Assembly: GCF_028369055.1 (NCBI RefSeq)
Contig: NZ_JAQNCZ010000001.1
Coordinates: 434,001 to 498,000 of the forward strand
From: Cognatishimia sp. SS12
Lineage (GTDB): Bacteria > Pseudomonadota > Alphaproteobacteria > Rhodobacterales > Rhodobacteraceae
Direction: 5' to 3'
DNA: 64,000 nt
The notes under the pieces are model-generated. The model did no database searches, was not told the origin of the DNA, and saw only the letters and a program-made list of their open reading frames with translations. Below, piece after piece: positions 47,981-57,411 of the stretch. A program made the position numbers and the translations under genes. Positions within the stretch are counted from its first letter, which is position 1. The number at the start of each line of letters is the position of its first letter.

Positions 47981-49162
47981 TTAAGAGCTGACATCATAGG
48001 CCCGCTCACCATGCACGTTGAGATCCAGACCGTTGGTTTCGGTTTCTTCATCCACGCGCAGCGGGGTGATCAGCGCGCAGAGTTTGATCAGCACAAAGGT
48101 CACCACCAGGGTAAAGACACCGACAATCGCCAGCCCGCCCAGCTGCGCCGCCCAGGACCCTGCGCCAAAGACGGCGATCATGATGGTGCCGAAAATACCG
48201 CCCACACCGTGTACGGCAAAGACGTCCAGCGTATCGTCAATCTTCAGCCCATTGCGGATCACGTTGACCGCCTCTTGGCACAGAATGCCTGCGATGGCCC
48301 CGATGATCAGCGCCTCTACCGGGCCGACAAAGCCTGAGGCGGGCGTGATCGACGCAAGGCCCGCAATGGTGCCCGTGACCATGCCCACAAGCGAGGCTTT
48401 GCCATATTTGATCTTTTCCCACAGCGCCCAAGTGAGCGAGGCGGTGGCCGCAGAAATATGGGTGACAGTCAGCGCCATGGCTGCGCCGCCATCAGCGGCC
48501 AGTTGTGAGCCGCCGTTAAAGCCGAACCAGCCGACCCACAACATGGCCGCGCCAATCATCACCATCCACGGGGCATGCGGCGGCGTGGTTTTGTTTTTGC
48601 GCGGGCCGAGCACAAAGGCCAGCAGCAGCGCGGCCAGACCTGCGGTTTCATGCACCACGATGCCGCCAGCGAAATCGCGCACACCGGTCTCGCCAAAGAT
48701 GCCGCCATCGGCCAGCATGCCGCCGCCCCAGATCCAATGCACCACCGGCGCATAGCAGAGCAGCATCCAAAGGCCCGAGAACAGCAGCACAAAGCCAAAG
48801 CCGATCCGCTCTACATAGGCACCGACAATCAGGGCCGGGGTGATGATGGCAAAGGTCATTTGAAAGGCAAAGAACAGCACTTCGGGCAGGGTGCCCGACA
48901 GGCTGTCAGCGGTGATGCCCGCAAGGAAGAACTTGCCCGCGCCGCCCCACAGCCCGCTGCCGCCTTCGCCAAAGGCGATGGAATAGCCAAAGATGAACCA
49001 CAGAACGCTCATCACGCAGGCAATGGCATAGCAATGCATAAAGACGCTGAGAACGTTGCGCGCGCGCACAAGCCCGCCGTAAAATAGCGCCAGCCCCGGC
49101 AGCGTCATAAAGAGTACAAGCGCCGTAGCGACAATGATCCAGGCGGTGTCCGCTCCGTTCAT
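47981..49162 (-). CDS. amt: Ammonium transporter
   Basis: Amt carries ammonium across the inner membrane. The 393-aa product has eleven predicted membrane helices. Conserved features include ALFYGGLVRARNVLSV, the twin-His region (VVHWIWGGG and DVFAVHGVGGIFGT) and the FNGGSQLAADGG stretch. The ATG at 49162 lies after AAAGGAT-like sequence; the frame extends upstream without signal. No glnK gene is adjacent, unlike the common glnK-amtB pair. Confidence 0.95.
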   Translation of the reverse strand: MNGADTAWIIVATALVLFMTLPGLALFYGGLVRARNVLSVFMHCYAIACVMSVLWFIFGYSIAFGEGGSGLWGGAGKFFLAGITADSLSGTLPEVLFFAFQMTFAIITPALIVGAYVERIGFGFVLLFSGLWMLLCYAPVVHWIWGGGMLADGGIFGETGVRDFAGGIVVHETAGLAALLLAFVLGPRKNKTTPPHAPWMVMIGAAMLWVGWFGFNGGSQLAADGGAAMALTVTHISAATASLTWALWEKIKYGKASLVGMVTGTIAGLASITPASGFVGPVEALIIGAIAGILCQEAVNVIRNGLKIDDTLDVFAVHGVGGIFGTIMIAVFGAGSWAAQLGGLAIVGVFTLVVTFVLIKLCALITPLRVDEETETNGLDLNVHGERAYDVSS

Positions 49163-49325
49163 GGTCTGATCCTTTCCCAAGTTCCGTTTTTTGTGATTGC
49201 AGCGGACAAAGCGGAAGTTGGACGCAAAACAAAGCAGCAAGCGCGTCAAATGCGCTCGAAAATTGAGCAAAACGCCAATTGGTCAAAATTTGCGCGAAAA
49301 CAGGGGTGCTGTGCTTAAATATTGA

Positions 49326-49802
49326 TCAGTTTAAGGATAGGGCGCGCCGCAACAGGGTGAGCGCGTGGATTTTGGCCGACTCTCGCACATTTTTTCGACC
49401 AAGTGCGCCAAATTCCACCGTTTCAACAAATGTCCCGGTGCGCGAAGTGATGCCAAAACAGACACGGCCTTCGGGTTTATGCGCCGATCCGCCCGGGCCG
49501 GCGATGCCGGTGACGGAAACGGCAATATCCGCCTTGCTATTAGCGCGCGCGCCTTCGGCCATCTCGCGCGCCACCTCTTCAGACACCGCGCCATGAGCGT
49601 TGAGTGTCTCCGGCAAAACGCCCAGCATCTCGATTTTGGCGGCATTGGTATAGGTCACAAAACCGCGTTCCGCCACGGCAGAGGAGCCTGGGATATCCGT
49701 CAGCGCCGCCATGACCAGCCCGCCGGTGCAGCTTTCGGCGGTGGCGATCATGAGGCCCTGCGCGGTCCCTTGGCGAATGATCTCTGCCGCCAGATCCGTC
49801 AC
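49326..49802 (-). CDS. CinA-family nicotinamide-nucleotide amidohydrolase (PncC type)
   Basis: The 158-aa product corresponds to the CinA C-terminal domain alone. It has TAESCTGGLVMAALTDIPGSS, the GFVTYTNAAKIEMLGV segment and SVTGIAGPGGS. PncC deamidates NMN in pyridine nucleotide recycling. It overlaps pgpA by four bases (ATGA), so it is the last gene of the ispDF-pgpA-cinA operon. Confidence 0.92.
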   Translation of the reverse strand: MTDLAAEIIRQGTAQGLMIATAESCTGGLVMAALTDIPGSSAVAERGFVTYTNAAKIEMLGVLPETLNAHGAVSEEVAREMAEGARANSKADIAVSVTGIAGPGGSAHKPEGRVCFGITSRTGTFVETVEFGALGRKNVRESAKIHALTLLRRALSLN

Positions 49803-50293
49803 GCCAACACCAGATGAAACAGCGCCGCCAGTGCGGCGGTGCCAAGCGCGGCGTAAACGCCCGCAATCACATCATCCAGCATCACGCCCAAAGCGTCCCC
49901 GCGCCGGTCGGCCCAGCCCACAAGATTGGGTTTGGTGATGTCAAAGAGGCGAAACAACAAAAAGCCGCAGATCCAGCCGGGATAGAGCGCCAGCGCATCT
50001 AGACCTGCGTGCCAAGCCCCGTAGCTGACCGGCCAAAGCGCCAGCCATTGTCCGGCGACCTCGTCAATCACCACTTCGCTGGGGTCGTGATCCTCGGCGT
50101 CGCGGGTGACTTCCGCTGTGGCCCACCAGCCGAGCGGAAACACCAGCAGTGTCGCGAGCACGAGCAGTGGGAAGCCGCCTAGGGCATGCAGGCCAAGCGC
50201 CAAAAGCACGGCGACCGCAGAGCCCCAGGTCCCAGGGGCCGGGCGCAGATAGCCGCTGCCGCCCACGGTTGCGATCAACTGCGCGGCGCTCAT
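49799..50293 (-). CDS. pgpA: Phosphatidylglycerophosphatase A
   Basis: PgpA removes phosphate from phosphatidylglycerophosphate at the inner membrane. The 164-aa product has [14 protein letters not shown] at the N-terminus, the acidic [17 protein letters not shown] motif and [14 protein letters not shown] near residue 118. There are several membrane helices. It overlaps ispDF and cinA by four bases each. Confidence 0.93.
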   Translation of the reverse strand: MSAAQLIATVGGSGYLRPAPGTWGSAVAVLLALGLHALGGFPLLVLATLLVFPLGWWATAEVTRDAEDHDPSEVVIDEVAGQWLALWPVSYGAWHAGLDALALYPGWICGFLLFRLFDITKPNLVGWADRRGDALGVMLDDVIAGVYAALGTAALAALFHLVLA

Positions 50294-51432
50294 GGCTTGA
50301 CCAGCGTTGCGGTGGCGATGGCGGCAATGCCTTCTTCGCGGCCAGTAAAGCCGAGCCGCTCGGAGGTGGTGGCTTTGACAGAGACTTGATCGGGGCGCAG
50401 CCCCATCAGTTCACCCATGCGCGCCATCATCTTGGCGGCATGTGGTCCGACCTTGGGCTGCTCGCAGATCAGCGTGCAGTCGATATTGGAAATGGCATAG
50501 CCCATCTCTTGCGCCAGCGCGACCGCATGTTTGAGGAAAATGGCGCTGTCGGCGTCTTTCCATTCTGCCTCGCTGGGCGGGAAGTGGCGGCCAATGTCGC
50601 CCTCTGCCAGCGCGCCATAGATGGCATCGGTGACGGCATGCATGCCGACATCGGCATCTGAATGCCCCCGCAGCGCTTTGTCATGTGGCACGCGCACACC
50701 GCAGAGCACAACATGATCGCCCGGTTCAAACGCATGTACGTCAAACCCGTTGCCCAAACGAATATCCATATGTCCTCTCAGGATTTTTTCCGCCCGAGCG
50801 AAATCGCCCGGGGTGGTGATTTTCAAATTGTCTTCGCTGCCTTCGGTGATGGTCACGTGCATGCCAGCAGCGCGGGCGATGGCAACGTCATCTGTGGCCT
50901 CGCCCTCAAATGCGCGATGCGCCGCCAGCAGCGGCGCAAAGTGAAACCCTTGTGGCGTCTGCGCCCGGAACAATCCGGCGCGGTCCTCAACCCCGGTCAC
51001 GGCTGCTTCGGCGCCGCGCCAGAGTGAATCGGTGACTGCCAGCGCCGGGGCGGCTCCTTGGTGGGTGCGCAGCGCGTCAAGGACGGCGCTGATGCAGGCC
51101 GCGGGCACAGCAGGGCGGGCGACATCATGGATCAGAACCAGATCAAAGCCGCGACCTTCCAAGGCCTCCAGCCCATTGCGCACCGATTGCGCCCGGCTTG
51201 TGCCGCCTGCCACAGACTCATGCGGCAGGCTGGCGTATTGCGCCGCGTCCGCGGGATTGACCACAAGCAGCACGTGATCAATGCCCGGATGCGCTGCAAA
51301 TTGCGCACAGGTCCAGTCGGCCACGCGCTTTCCGGCCAGCGGCTGCCATTGTTTGGGCACGCTGCCGCCGGCGCGGCTGCCACGTCCGGCGGCCACGATG
51401 ATTGCGGCTGTTTTTGAGGCACTTACTGTCAT
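50290..51432 (-). CDS. ispDF: Bifunctional IspD/IspF enzyme
   Basis: The 380-aa protein fuses two MEP-pathway enzymes. The N-terminal IspD part (residues 1 to about 220) has the CTP-binding [15 protein letters not shown] and SVRNGLEAL, and makes CDP-methylerythritol. The C-terminal IspF part (from about 225) has the metal-binding DVHAF and [15 protein letters not shown] and the [17 protein letters not shown] end, and makes MEcPP. The fusion is common in alphaproteobacteria. It works downstream of dxr at 3.6 kb. Confidence 0.96.
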   Translation of the reverse strand: MTVSASKTAAIIVAAGRGSRAGGSVPKQWQPLAGKRVADWTCAQFAAHPGIDHVLLVVNPADAAQYASLPHESVAGGTSRAQSVRNGLEALEGRGFDLVLIHDVARPAVPAACISAVLDALRTHQGAAPALAVTDSLWRGAEAAVTGVEDRAGLFRAQTPQGFHFAPLLAAHRAFEGEATDDVAIARAAGMHVTITEGSEDNLKITTPGDFARAEKILRGHMDIRLGNGFDVHAFEPGDHVVLCGVRVPHDKALRGHSDADVGMHAVTDAIYGALAEGDIGRHFPPSEAEWKDADSAIFLKHAVALAQEMGYAISNIDCTLICEQPKVGPHAAKMMARMGELMGLRPDQVSVKATTSERLGFTGREEGIAAIATATLVKP

Positions 51433-51592
51433 GCGCCTTGTCTAAGCCCTGCCAGTGAAAGACGCAATTCAGCCCTTGATGCTGATTAAAATTTAGGCGA
51501 TTGCGTAAAACTAGCACAAATATTTGGGTGGTTTCGTTGTGACCCCTCTGTAATGGGCCTAATTTAACGGCAAGCGATAAGGAATTTGATCG

Positions 51593-52591
51593 GTGGATAT
51601 CCGACTCGGTACCATAACACTCACCCCGCCTGTTTTTCTGGCACCCTTGGCCGGAATCACGGATCTGCCGTTCCGCGACGTGGTGGCCAGCTTTGGGGCT
51701 GGGCTGGTGGTGTCCGAGATGATCGCCTCCCAAGATTTGTTGAACGCCAAGCCGGGCGTGCGCGAAAAGGCCGAACTGGGCTTTGGCGTTGCCGGAACTT
51801 CAGTGCAGATCGCAGGGTGCGAAGCCTATTGGATGGCTGAGGCGGCAAAAATGGCGGCGGGCAACGGGGCGCAGATCATTGATATCAATATGGGCTGTCC
51901 GGCCAAAAAGGTAACGAGCAGCAGCGGGGCCGGGGCCTCCGGTTCTGCGCTGCTGCGTGATCTTGATCACGCGCTGACGTTGATTGAGGCCGTGGTCGAT
52001 GCGGTTGATGTGCCCGTCACATTGAAAACCCGCCTGGGCTGGGATGATGAATTGCTGAATGCGCCCGATCTTGCCACGCGGGCCGAGGCGGCGGGCATCC
52101 AGATGTTGACCATTCATGGGCGCACGCGCTGTCAGTTTTACAAAGGCACCGCCGATTGGGCCGCGATTGCGCAGGTGAAAAGCGCTGTGAAAATCCCCGT
52201 CATTGCCAATGGCGATATCGTGGATGCCGCCAGTGCCCGTCGGGCGCTTGATCTCTCGGGGGCAGATGGCGTGATGATGGGGCGCGGCGTGCAGGGACGC
52301 CCGTGGCTCTTGGCCGAAGTCGCCGCCGCACTCTATGGCACGCCCGTACCGAAAATTCCGACCGGGCAGGATTTTATTGATTTGGTATCAGACCATTACA
52401 GGGCGATCCTTGCCTTTTATGGCGAAGATCTGGGCCTGCGCGTCGCGCGCAAGCATTTAGGCTGGTACATGGATAATGTGAATACGAATAAAATGTTAAG
52501 AAACAGAATTTTAACAGCAAGATCCTCACGTGAGGTGCTGGCCCTATTGCCAGATGCACTGAGCCTTGATGACAGCCGGAGTGCCGCCTGA
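51593..52591 (+). CDS. dusB: tRNA-dihydrouridine synthase DusB (NifR3)
   Basis: Dus enzymes reduce uridine to dihydrouridine in tRNA with FMN. The 332-aa TIM-barrel product has LAPLAGITDLPFR, the catalytic Cys in INMGCPAKKV and TIHGRTRCQFYKG and ANGDIVDA. The loop after KKVT carries about four extra residues (SSSGAGASGS) compared with the form I expect. The GTG at 51593 has AAGGA nine bases upstream. Gene order dusB-ntrB-ntrC is the classic nifR3 operon. Confidence 0.93.
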   Translation: MDIRLGTITLTPPVFLAPLAGITDLPFRDVVASFGAGLVVSEMIASQDLLNAKPGVREKAELGFGVAGTSVQIAGCEAYWMAEAAKMAAGNGAQIIDINMGCPAKKVTSSSGAGASGSALLRDLDHALTLIEAVVDAVDVPVTLKTRLGWDDELLNAPDLATRAEAAGIQMLTIHGRTRCQFYKGTADWAAIAQVKSAVKIPVIANGDIVDAASARRALDLSGADGVMMGRGVQGRPWLLAEVAAALYGTPVPKIPTGQDFIDLVSDHYRAILAFYGEDLGLRVARKHLGWYMDNVNTNKMLRNRILTARSSREVLALLPDALSLDDSRSAA

Positions 52592-53667
52592 TGGATAATA
52601 CCGCGCTCTGGTCCTCATTGCCGTTGCCCGCCTTGCTGGTGGACGAACATGATACGATCCAAGACCTGAATGGCGTTGCCGAAAACTTCCTGAATGCGTC
52701 GGCCAAATCATTGATTGGGGCCCCGGTCTGGGACCGCATTGCCGTGGACGCCCCACTGGAGGAAGCCTTTGCCCGGGCGCGTGCGCAAGGCACGCCACTC
52801 TTTGTCAACGACGTCGATGTCGGCACGGGCAACGCGCCGCCGATGCAATGCAATCTGCAAATCGCGCCTTTGCAGGGCAGTGATGGGCAGATGATTTTTC
52901 TGATATCCCCCAGAGAGTTGGCCAATCGCGTCACCAAATCTGAAGGGGTGAAAAACGCCGCAAAATCGGCCATCGGTATGGCCGAAATGCTCGCCCACGA
53001 AATTAAGAACCCGCTGGCCGGCATCACAGGGGCCGCACAGCTTTTGTCGATGAACCTGTCGCCGGATGATCTGGAACTGACCGATCTGATCGTTGAAGAA
53101 AGCCGCCGCATTGTGAAGCTGCTGGAGCAGGTGGAACAGTTCGGCAATCTGCAACCGCCCGCCCGCGCCGCGGTCAACATCCATGATGTGCTTGATCGGG
53201 CGCGCCGCTCAGCCTTGCTGGGGTTCGGCGCGCATATGAAGATCATCGAGGATTATGACCCCTCGTTGCCGCCTGCTGTCGGGGATGCCGATCAATTGCT
53301 GCAGGTGGTGCTAAATCTTCTTAAGAACGCCTCAGAAGCGTCTGGAAAAACAGGTACAATTCGCATTCACAGCTACTTTGAGCATAGCTTTAAGTTGCGG
53401 CGCAGCGACGGGTCGGGACAGGCCCTGCCGCTGCAGATAGAAATCATTGATGACGGCCCGGGGCTGCCGCAGGACATCAAGGGCGATATATTTGATCCCT
53501 TTGTGTCTGGCCGTGAAAACGGCACCGGGCTGGGGCTGGCGCTGGTCAGCAAGATTATTTCGGATCACGGGGGGTGGATCTCTGTGGATTCCGTTCCCGG
53601 GCGCACGGTTTTCCGTATCTCTCTGCCACGCGCGCCCAAAGACCTTATTCCCGTAGAGGAGACATAA
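52591..53667 (+). CDS. ntrB: Nitrogen regulation sensor kinase NtrB
   Basis: NtrB phosphorylates or, with PII, dephosphorylates NtrC. The 358-aa cytosolic protein has an N-terminal PAS domain (residues about 8-115), the phospho-acceptor His in MLAHEIKNPLAGI near residue 138, and ATP-binding N, D and G boxes (LLKNASEASG, DDGPGLP, GTGLGLALV). The start overlaps the dusB stop by one base (TGATG). Confidence 0.95.
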   Translation: MDNTALWSSLPLPALLVDEHDTIQDLNGVAENFLNASAKSLIGAPVWDRIAVDAPLEEAFARARAQGTPLFVNDVDVGTGNAPPMQCNLQIAPLQGSDGQMIFLISPRELANRVTKSEGVKNAAKSAIGMAEMLAHEIKNPLAGITGAAQLLSMNLSPDDLELTDLIVEESRRIVKLLEQVEQFGNLQPPARAAVNIHDVLDRARRSALLGFGAHMKIIEDYDPSLPPAVGDADQLLQVVLNLLKNASEASGKTGTIRIHSYFEHSFKLRRSDGSGQALPLQIEIIDDGPGLPQDIKGDIFDPFVSGRENGTGLGLALVSKIISDHGGWISVDSVPGRTVFRISLPRAPKDLIPVEET

Positions 53668-53670
53668 CAG

Positions 53671-55038
53671 ATGGATGGCACCGTACTTGTCGCGGATGAT
53701 GATCGCACGATCCGCACCGTTCTGACGCAAGCCCTAACACGCGCGGGCTGCAAAGTGCATGCGACCAGCTCGCTGACAACCTTGATGCGCTGGGTTGCGG
53801 AAGGCAAAGGCGATGTGGTGATCACCGATGTTGTGATGCCTGATGGCAATGGCCTTGAGATGCTGCCCAAGATTTCCGAGGATCGTCCCGGTTTGCCGGT
53901 GATTGTGATTTCGGCGCAGAATACCATCATGACCGCAATTCAAGCGGCGGAGGCGGATGCCTATGATTATCTGCCCAAGCCCTTTGATTTGCCCGACCTG
54001 ATGAAGCGCACCGGTAAGGCGCTGAGCCAAAAGCGCCGCGCCGCGCCGGCCAGCACCGCCGCTGACAACAGCCGGCCTGATGAGCTGCCGCTTGTGGGCC
54101 GCACCCCGGTGATGCAAGCGCTCTACCGCGTGGTGGCCCGGGTCATGAACACCGATCTTCCGGTGATGATTTCGGGCGAAAGCGGGACAGGTAAGTCATT
54201 GATTGCACGTGAAATTCACGACTTTTCTGATCGCCGTACCCTGCCATTTGTCACCGTCACCGCGGCAGATCTGGCCGATCTTGAAGGGCCAGCCCGCATT
54301 CTGGCGCGCGCCAAAGGTGGCACGATCCTGTTTGATGAGGTTTCTGATTTTGACGACGATGATCAGGCGCGCGTGGTGCGCATGATCGACAATCCCGGCG
54401 AACATGCGCCGCGGTTTATGGCCACCAGTCAGCAGAACCTGATGGATGCGGTTGAAAACGGCAAGGTGCGTCAGGATCTGTTTTATCGCCTGAACGGCGC
54501 GGCCTTGCATCTGCCCTCGCTGCGCGAGCGGGTTGATGACATCCCGCTGTTGATGGAGCATTTTCTGGCCCGTGCCGAACGGGACGGTGCGCCGATGCGC
54601 AGCTTCTCCTCCGATGCGCGCGAACTGTTCCGCGCCTATAGTTGGCCGGGCAATGTGCGCCAGCTTGAAAACGCCGTCAAACGACTGGTTCTGACCGCGC
54701 GCGGTGATGAAATCGCCCGCTCTGAGGCCGAAGGCGTGCTCGGCAGTCAGCCAGAAGCGGTGCCGCTCCTGGGGGGCAGCGAAAGCGAAAAGCTGTCAGG
54801 CTCGGTTGAGCGGCATTTGAAACGTTATTTCGATCTGCACGGCAATATGCTGCCGCCACCGGGGCTTTATGCGCGGATCCTGCGCGAGATTGAGTTGCCG
54901 CTCATCGAAATTGCGCTGGACGCCACCGGCGGAAATCAGGCGAAATGCGCCGATCTGCTCGGCATCAATCGCAATACTTTGCGCAAAAAGATCACCGATC
55001 TGGATATTCACGTGACACGCCGCCGTAAGTTGATGTAA
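53671..55038 (+). CDS. ntrC: Nitrogen regulator NtrC lacking the GAFTGA loop
   Basis: The 455-aa product has a receiver with Asp53 ([11 protein letters not shown]), an AAA+ domain with Walker A GESGTGKS (168-175) and Walker B GGTILFDE (215-222), and a C-terminal Fis-type helix ([19 protein letters not shown]). Only about 40 residues lie between the two Walker motifs, and the sigma-54 contact loop GAFTGA is absent. Rhodobacter capsulatus NtrC is known to lack this loop and to activate the housekeeping polymerase, so the same mode is likely. Confidence 0.94.
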   Translation: MDGTVLVADDDRTIRTVLTQALTRAGCKVHATSSLTTLMRWVAEGKGDVVITDVVMPDGNGLEMLPKISEDRPGLPVIVISAQNTIMTAIQAAEADAYDYLPKPFDLPDLMKRTGKALSQKRRAAPASTAADNSRPDELPLVGRTPVMQALYRVVARVMNTDLPVMISGESGTGKSLIAREIHDFSDRRTLPFVTVTAADLADLEGPARILARAKGGTILFDEVSDFDDDDQARVVRMIDNPGEHAPRFMATSQQNLMDAVENGKVRQDLFYRLNGAALHLPSLRERVDDIPLLMEHFLARAERDGAPMRSFSSDARELFRAYSWPGNVRQLENAVKRLVLTARGDEIARSEAEGVLGSQPEAVPLLGGSESEKLSGSVERHLKRYFDLHGNMLPPPGLYARILREIELPLIEIALDATGGNQAKCADLLGINRNTLRKKITDLDIHVTRRRKLM

Positions 55039-55137
55039 AACTGCCACAGGCGTTGCGCTTTCGCCGCATAGGGCAGGCGCACACCTATATCTGGCAATGC
55101 GCCGCTTGGGCGCCACTAGATCAACTGGGGGCAGCGG

Positions 55138-57411
55138 GTGACAACCCGGGCAAAAACAACACATTGGGTGCGTCTGCGCCGCTTGCAACGGCAGCGGCGG
55201 GTGCAGAATTTTGCCACCTTTGGGCTGGTGGTGCTGGGGCCGATTCTGGCGCTGGCCACATTCCTTGTCTTTGGGCCGATGGATCAGGGCGCATCCTCTG
55301 TTGCGCTGCGCGCCATTCTGCTGGCCGACCTTGTTTATGTGCTGCTGGTGGCGGCTTTGGTACTGCAACGGATTGTGCGCATGATCTCATCGCGCCGGGC
55401 GCATTCGGCGGGGTCGCGCTTGCATATGCGCCTGACCGGGGCCTTTGCGCTGATGGCCCTTTTGCCCGCTGTCACCATGGCGATCTTTGCCGGGCTAACC
55501 ATCAATATCGGCCTTGAAGGCTGGTTTTCTGACCGGGTCAGCAACGTGATCGGCAACTCGGTTGCCGCTGCCGAAGCCTATGAGGCGGAACATGTGCGCG
55601 GCCTTGAAGAAGACGCCATCGCCATTGCCCGCTTTATCAACGCGCGCCGGGCCAGCAGCGGCACGGTGATTGGCGCCGGGGAATTCCGCGAAATGCTGAG
55701 TCAGGCGCAGCCGCAAATTCAACGCGGCCTGCGCGAAGCTTTTGTGGTGGATGGTGGCGGCGCGCTGCGTGCGCGCGGCGACCGATCCTATTTGTTTGAT
55801 TTTGAACAGCCCACGCCTGAACAGATCGAGGCGGCGCGCGAAGATGGCATTACCTTCATGCGCGATCTTGAGCAAAACGAGCTGCGCGCGCTATTGCCGC
55901 TGACCGCTTATGTCGACCGTTTTCTGTACGTCAGTCGCGAGGTGGACGGCGCGATTTTCAGCCTGCTGGATGAAACCCAGGAATCGGCCCAGCTTTATGC
56001 CCAACTTGAAAATGAACGTGGCGAGGTGCTGATCCGCTTTGGCCTGATCTATATGGGCTTTGCCGTCATTCTGATCCTGGCGGCCACGTGGCTGGGCCTC
56101 TGGTTCGCCGAGCGGCTGTCGCGCCCTGTGGGCCGTCTGACCGGCGCGGCGCAACTGGTCGGGGCCGGGGATCTGGATGTGCAGGTCGTCGAAGAAGAGG
56201 GCGATGATGAAATCGCCATGCTCGGGCGTTATTTCAACCAGATGACCAAACAGCTGAAGCTGCAGCGCCAGACCCTGATGGAAAACACCGAGCAGATCGA
56301 AAGCCGTCGCCGCCTGTTTGACTCTGTGCTTGGCTCTGTCACCTCCGGCGTTTTGGGGTTGGATGTGACCGGGCGGATCACATTCTATAACCGCTCTGCC
56401 GAAAAGCTTCTTGGCATAATGGATGAACAGACCCAGATGCCGCTTGGCGTTGCGATCCCTGAATTTGACGCGCTTTTCACCGAGGTCACATCCTCTGGCG
56501 CTGAGGTGGCGCAGGAAGAGATCAAAGTGGTGCGCGATGGGCAGCTGGAAAGCCTATTGGTGCGCATTGCCACCCGCCGCAGCGAAGAGGGCACGCTGGA
56601 AGGATATGTGCTGGCCTTTGATGAGGTCACAGATCTGGTGACGGCGCAGCGGATGGCCGCCTGGGGTGATGTGGCGCGGCGCATTGCCCATGAAATCAAG
56701 AACCCGCTGACGCCGATCCAACTGTCTGCCGAACGTATCAAACGTAAATTTGCGCCGCAGGTTGGCGAGGACCGCGAAAAGCTGGAGCAGATGACCGGGG
56801 TGATTGTGCGCCAAACCAACGATTTGCGGCGTATTGTGGATGAATTCAGCAAATTTGCCCGCATGCCAGAACCTGAGCGGCGCGAGGTCAATATTGCCCA
56901 GCTTCTCAAAGATGCGGTGCTCTTGCAGGAAAGCGGCCAGCCCAATGTGCGCTTCTCCACCGATATTGCGGACACGCCCATCTTTGCCCACGCCGATGAC
57001 ACCATGCTCAATCAGGCGCTGACCAACCTGATCAAAAACGCTGGCGAAGCCACCGAGAGCCTCGCCAGCAAGGGCACCGTGCCCGATCTGGTGCCAGAAA
57101 TTCGCGTGACGCTGACCCATGAGGGCAAAAATTGCCGCATACAGATTGCAGACAATGGCATCGGCCTGCCCGAAGACCGCGCGCGCCTGTTCGAACCCTA
57201 TGTGACGACACGCGACAAAGGCACCGGTCTGGGGCTGCCGATTGTCAAAAAGATCATCGAAGAACACGGCGGCAGCCTCGCGCTGCTGGATGCGCCGGTC
57301 TTTGACGGAAACAGCCATTTTGGCGCAATGGCAGAGATTGTTTTGCCAGTAATGAGTGCCGCGTCGGGTGACGACGCGCTGATAAAATTGGGGGATGAAA
57401 CCGATGGGTGA
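55138..57411 (+). CDS. ntrY: Membrane sensor kinase NtrY
   Basis: The 757-aa protein has two N-terminal membrane helices and a third at about residue 85, a periplasmic domain to about residue 300, a further helix (LIYMGFAVILILAATWLGLW), a HAMP linker, a PAS domain and the kinase. Its His is in RIAHEIKNPLTPIQL, with N box NLIKNAGEA and G box GTGLGLPIV. It starts with a GTG at 55138 after GGGGGCAGCGG. It is the sensor for NtrX, encoded next and overlapping. Confidence 0.94.
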   Translation: MTTRAKTTHWVRLRRLQRQRRVQNFATFGLVVLGPILALATFLVFGPMDQGASSVALRAILLADLVYVLLVAALVLQRIVRMISSRRAHSAGSRLHMRLTGAFALMALLPAVTMAIFAGLTINIGLEGWFSDRVSNVIGNSVAAAEAYEAEHVRGLEEDAIAIARFINARRASSGTVIGAGEFREMLSQAQPQIQRGLREAFVVDGGGALRARGDRSYLFDFEQPTPEQIEAAREDGITFMRDLEQNELRALLPLTAYVDRFLYVSREVDGAIFSLLDETQESAQLYAQLENERGEVLIRFGLIYMGFAVILILAATWLGLWFAERLSRPVGRLTGAAQLVGAGDLDVQVVEEEGDDEIAMLGRYFNQMTKQLKLQRQTLMENTEQIESRRRLFDSVLGSVTSGVLGLDVTGRITFYNRSAEKLLGIMDEQTQMPLGVAIPEFDALFTEVTSSGAEVAQEEIKVVRDGQLESLLVRIATRRSEEGTLEGYVLAFDEVTDLVTAQRMAAWGDVARRIAHEIKNPLTPIQLSAERIKRKFAPQVGEDREKLEQMTGVIVRQTNDLRRIVDEFSKFARMPEPERREVNIAQLLKDAVLLQESGQPNVRFSTDIADTPIFAHADDTMLNQALTNLIKNAGEATESLASKGTVPDLVPEIRVTLTHEGKNCRIQIADNGIGLPEDRARLFEPYVTTRDKGTGLGLPIVKKIIEEHGGSLALLDAPVFDGNSHFGAMAEIVLPVMSAASGDDALIKLGDETDG

